The position numbers were made by a program, and so were the translations under genes. This document shows, one piece after another, positions 15,265 through 16,508 of a stretch of DNA of 16,508 nt (position 1 is its first letter; each line of letters starts with the position of its first letter). Source of the DNA: Acidobacteriota bacterium. Lineage in GTDB: Bacteria > Acidobacteriota > Holophagae > Holophagales > Holophagaceae. The stretch covers positions 1-16,508 of the forward strand of contig JAJYBX010000009.1 of NCBI GenBank assembly GCA_021778785.1, in the 5' to 3' direction. The notes beneath the pieces were generated by a model. That model did no database searches and was not told the origin of the DNA. It worked only from the letters and a program-made list of their open reading frames with translations.

Positions 15265-16137
15265 CTAGAGCGTGGTCGCCAGCGCCTTCAGGTAGGCCGT
15301 GAAGGCCTCGCGGAGATCCTCGCGCTTGAGGGCGAACTCGACATTGGCCTTCAGATACTCGAGCTTGTCCCCCGTGTCGTAGCGCTTGGCGGGGATGGGA
15401 GCGGCCACGAGCTGGCCTTCCCCGGCGAGGCGCGCGAGGGCGTCCGTGAGCTGGTACTCGCCGCCGACGCCAGGCTCCAGCTGGGCCAGGTGCTCGAACA
15501 CCCGTGGCGTGAGCACGTACCGGCCCACTACGGCCCATCGGCTGGGGGCCTCCGCGGGCGCTGGCTTTTCGACAATCGTTGTCACATTCCATGCGGCATC
15601 ATGATCCTCGGGGGCGTTCACGATGCCGTAACGGGAGACATGGTCCTCGGGGACCTCCTGGACGCCCACCACCGACTTGCCGGTGGCGTTGAAGGCGGCG
15701 ATCAGCGCCTCGAGCGCGGAATCCCGCTCATCAAACACATCGTCTCCGAGGAGGAGGGCGAAGGGCTCGTCGCCAATGGCGTGGCGCGCGCAGAGCACGG
15801 CATGGCCCAGGCCGAGGGGCTCCCCCTGGCGGACGTAGGCGAACTGGGCGAGGTGGGTGATGCCCTGCACCTGGTCGAGGTCGTCCTGCTTCCCTCGGCG
15901 GCGCAGGGTGTCCTCCAGTTCGTAGGCGACGTCGAAATGGTTCTCGATGGCCTGCTTGCCGCGGCCCGTGACCAGCACCAGATGCTCGACCCCGGCGCGG
16001 ATGGCCTCTTCGACCACGTGCTGGATGACCGGCTTGTCCACCAGGGGCAGCATCTCCTTGGGCTGGGCCTTGGTGGCGGGCAGGAATCGCGTGCCGAGCC
16101 CGGCGACGGGGATGACGGCCTTGCGGATGAGGGCCAT
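15265..16137 (-). CDS. galU: UTP-glucose-1-phosphate uridylyltransferase GalU
   Basis: A 290-residue enzyme that makes UDP-glucose from UTP and glucose 1-phosphate, a precursor for lipopolysaccharide, exopolysaccharide and other sugars. The nucleotide-binding motif VAGLGTRFLPATK (residues 11-23) is followed by PKEMLP (26-31). Other hallmarks are GRGKQAIENHFD, the metal-site-like LLLGDD, SRYGIV, VEKP and GEYQLTDAL. Length is typical for bacterial GalU. The start at 16137 has GGAGG five bases upstream on the minus strand. It converges on copA with no bases between the two stop codons. Two palindromic elements lie upstream. Sequence alone does not exclude a thymidylyltransferase, but the GalU-specific motifs make that unlikely. 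Confidence 0.93.
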   Translation of the reverse strand: MALIRKAVIPVAGLGTRFLPATKAQPKEMLPLVDKPVIQHVVEEAIRAGVEHLVLVTGRGKQAIENHFDVAYELEDTLRRRGKQDDLDQVQGITHLAQFAYVRQGEPLGLGHAVLCARHAIGDEPFALLLGDDVFDERDSALEALIAAFNATGKSVVGVQEVPEDHVSRYGIVNAPEDHDAAWNVTTIVEKPAPAEAPSRWAVVGRYVLTPRVFEHLAQLEPGVGGEYQLTDALARLAGEGQLVAAPIPAKRYDTGDKLEYLKANVEFALKREDLREAFTAYLKALATTL

Positions 16138-16162
16138 GGGGCCTCCAGGCGGGAATGGGTTC

Positions 16163-16174
16163 CCATCATGATGG
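16163..16174. promoter_or_regulatory. Perfect 12-base palindrome upstream of galU
   Basis: CCATCATGATGG is an exact self-complementary sequence, starting 26 bases before the galU start codon. It could be an operator for a dimeric regulator. No regulator is known for it, so the role is inference. Confidence 0.35.
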
Positions 16175-16221
16175 ACCAGACGAGAGGCGCGCGGGCGCTC
16201 GCCATGCAGGGTGCAGGGCGG

Positions 16222-16248
16222 GAAAACCCAAGTCTGGTGCGGGTTTTC
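16222..16248. repeat. Inverted repeat between galU and the rightward promoter
   Basis: GAAAACCC (16222-16229) and GGGTTTTC (16241-16248) are exact inverted copies separated by 11 bases. They could form a hairpin in either transcript or act as a dimer-binding site. It lies in the galU leader or promoter region. Confidence 0.4.
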
Positions 16249-16300
16249 AATCCAATCCGCCGAAGATGCAGTCGCGGCGGGCCCCTCCGAAAATTTCCGC

Positions 16301-16328
16301 TTGCGCCTTCGGGCGCCTGTGCTAATCT
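16301..16328 (+). promoter_or_regulatory. Strong extended -10 promoter, probably for an rRNA operon
   Basis: A -35-like TTGCGC (16301-16306) is followed after 16 bases by TAATCT (16323-16328), with a TG two bases before it (extended -10). An A/T-rich stretch (AAAATTT, 16290-16296) lies just upstream, like an UP element. It points to the right edge, away from galU. The spacer includes a perfect GCGCC-TTCG-GGCGC hairpin. Confidence 0.5.
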
Positions 16329-16508
16329 AAATGTCCTGCGCAGTTGAGGCTGCGGGGAGCTGGGGACGGGGAGTTCCTGGGGGCGTCTTTGAAAACCGGA
16401 TAGGGAAATAGGAAGCCTTTGAGGGTTTCCCGAGTTGTCTGAGGATGGCGAGGGGGACCGAGATAAACGACCAGAACATTGGCCTGAGGGGCGAGAGTCC
16501 CGAGGGTG
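16329..16508 (+). other. Probable rRNA operon leader, no gene visible
   Basis: This stretch to the right edge has no open frame that I can support. It contains a boxA-like antitermination element at 16384-16395 (CGTCTTTGAAAA), resembling the TCTTTGAAAA elements found in rRNA leaders and spacers. It is rich in G with several short stems (for example GGG-CGAGAGT-CCC near 16488-16501). The 16S start sequence is not reached, so a 16S gene further right is inferred. Confidence 0.5.
16384..16395 (+). promoter_or_regulatory. boxA-like antitermination element
   Basis: The sequence CGTCTTTGAAAA is close to the TCTTTGAAAA core known in rRNA leader boxA elements. Nus factors bind boxA and allow RNA polymerase to read through rho-dependent terminators. 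It lies about 55 bases downstream of the predicted promoter. Confidence 0.5.

Noticed and set aside
1..16508. Mobile elements, CRISPR arrays, tRNA genes or prophage
   Set aside because: No transposase, integrase, direct-repeat array or cloverleaf was seen on either strand.

Overview
This is a very GC-rich (about 70% by eye), gene-dense bacterial window with mostly GGAGG-type ribosome binding sites and short or overlapping gene junctions. The gene mix (Bacillus-type phosphatidylserine synthase, MnmG, Roadblock/LC7 protein, PEGA and TPR/propeller envelope proteins, CNT nucleoside transporter) fits a Gram-negative bacterium such as Acidobacteriota of the Holophaga/Geothrix type, or possibly a myxobacterial relative. 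That placement is inference, because no 16S sequence lies in the window. No transposase, integrase, CRISPR array or tRNA was seen.

Left block (1-5323, minus strand): three genes in a row, probably co-transcribed. They are a large HEAT-repeat protein ending in a receiver domain whose phospho-acceptor Asp is Glu, an exported TPR plus beta-propeller protein, and an exported PEGA-domain protein that runs off the left edge. None has a known specific function.

Second block (5397-9513, plus strand): an exported protein of unknown family, a Yip1-like membrane protein, a DUF2752 membrane protein, a Roadblock/LC7 protein, a NupC-type nucleoside transporter, and a small exported protein. The first three are translationally coupled. 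The Roadblock gene and nupC are 8 bases apart.

Third block: pssA (minus) and mnmG (plus) diverge from a roughly 100-base region that holds a strong hairpin. A copper-resistance operon follows: a CueR-like MerR regulator, copZ and the Cu(I) ATPase copA. It is preceded by a typical MerR-type promoter with a 19-base spacer that closely resembles the E. coli copA promoter. The logic is Cu sensing by the regulator, chaperoning by CopZ and export by CopA. The regulator has an unusual cysteine set.

Right end: galU lies on the minus strand, and its stop codon abuts that of copA. The last 371 bases hold no gene. They carry palindromes upstream of galU, a strong extended -10 promoter pointing right and a boxA-like antitermination element, so an rRNA operon probably begins just beyond the window.

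No clearly new multi-gene defence or mobile system was recognised. The most unusual items are the HEAT/pseudo-receiver operon, the noncanonical CueR-like sensor, and the copZ/copA domain duplication.
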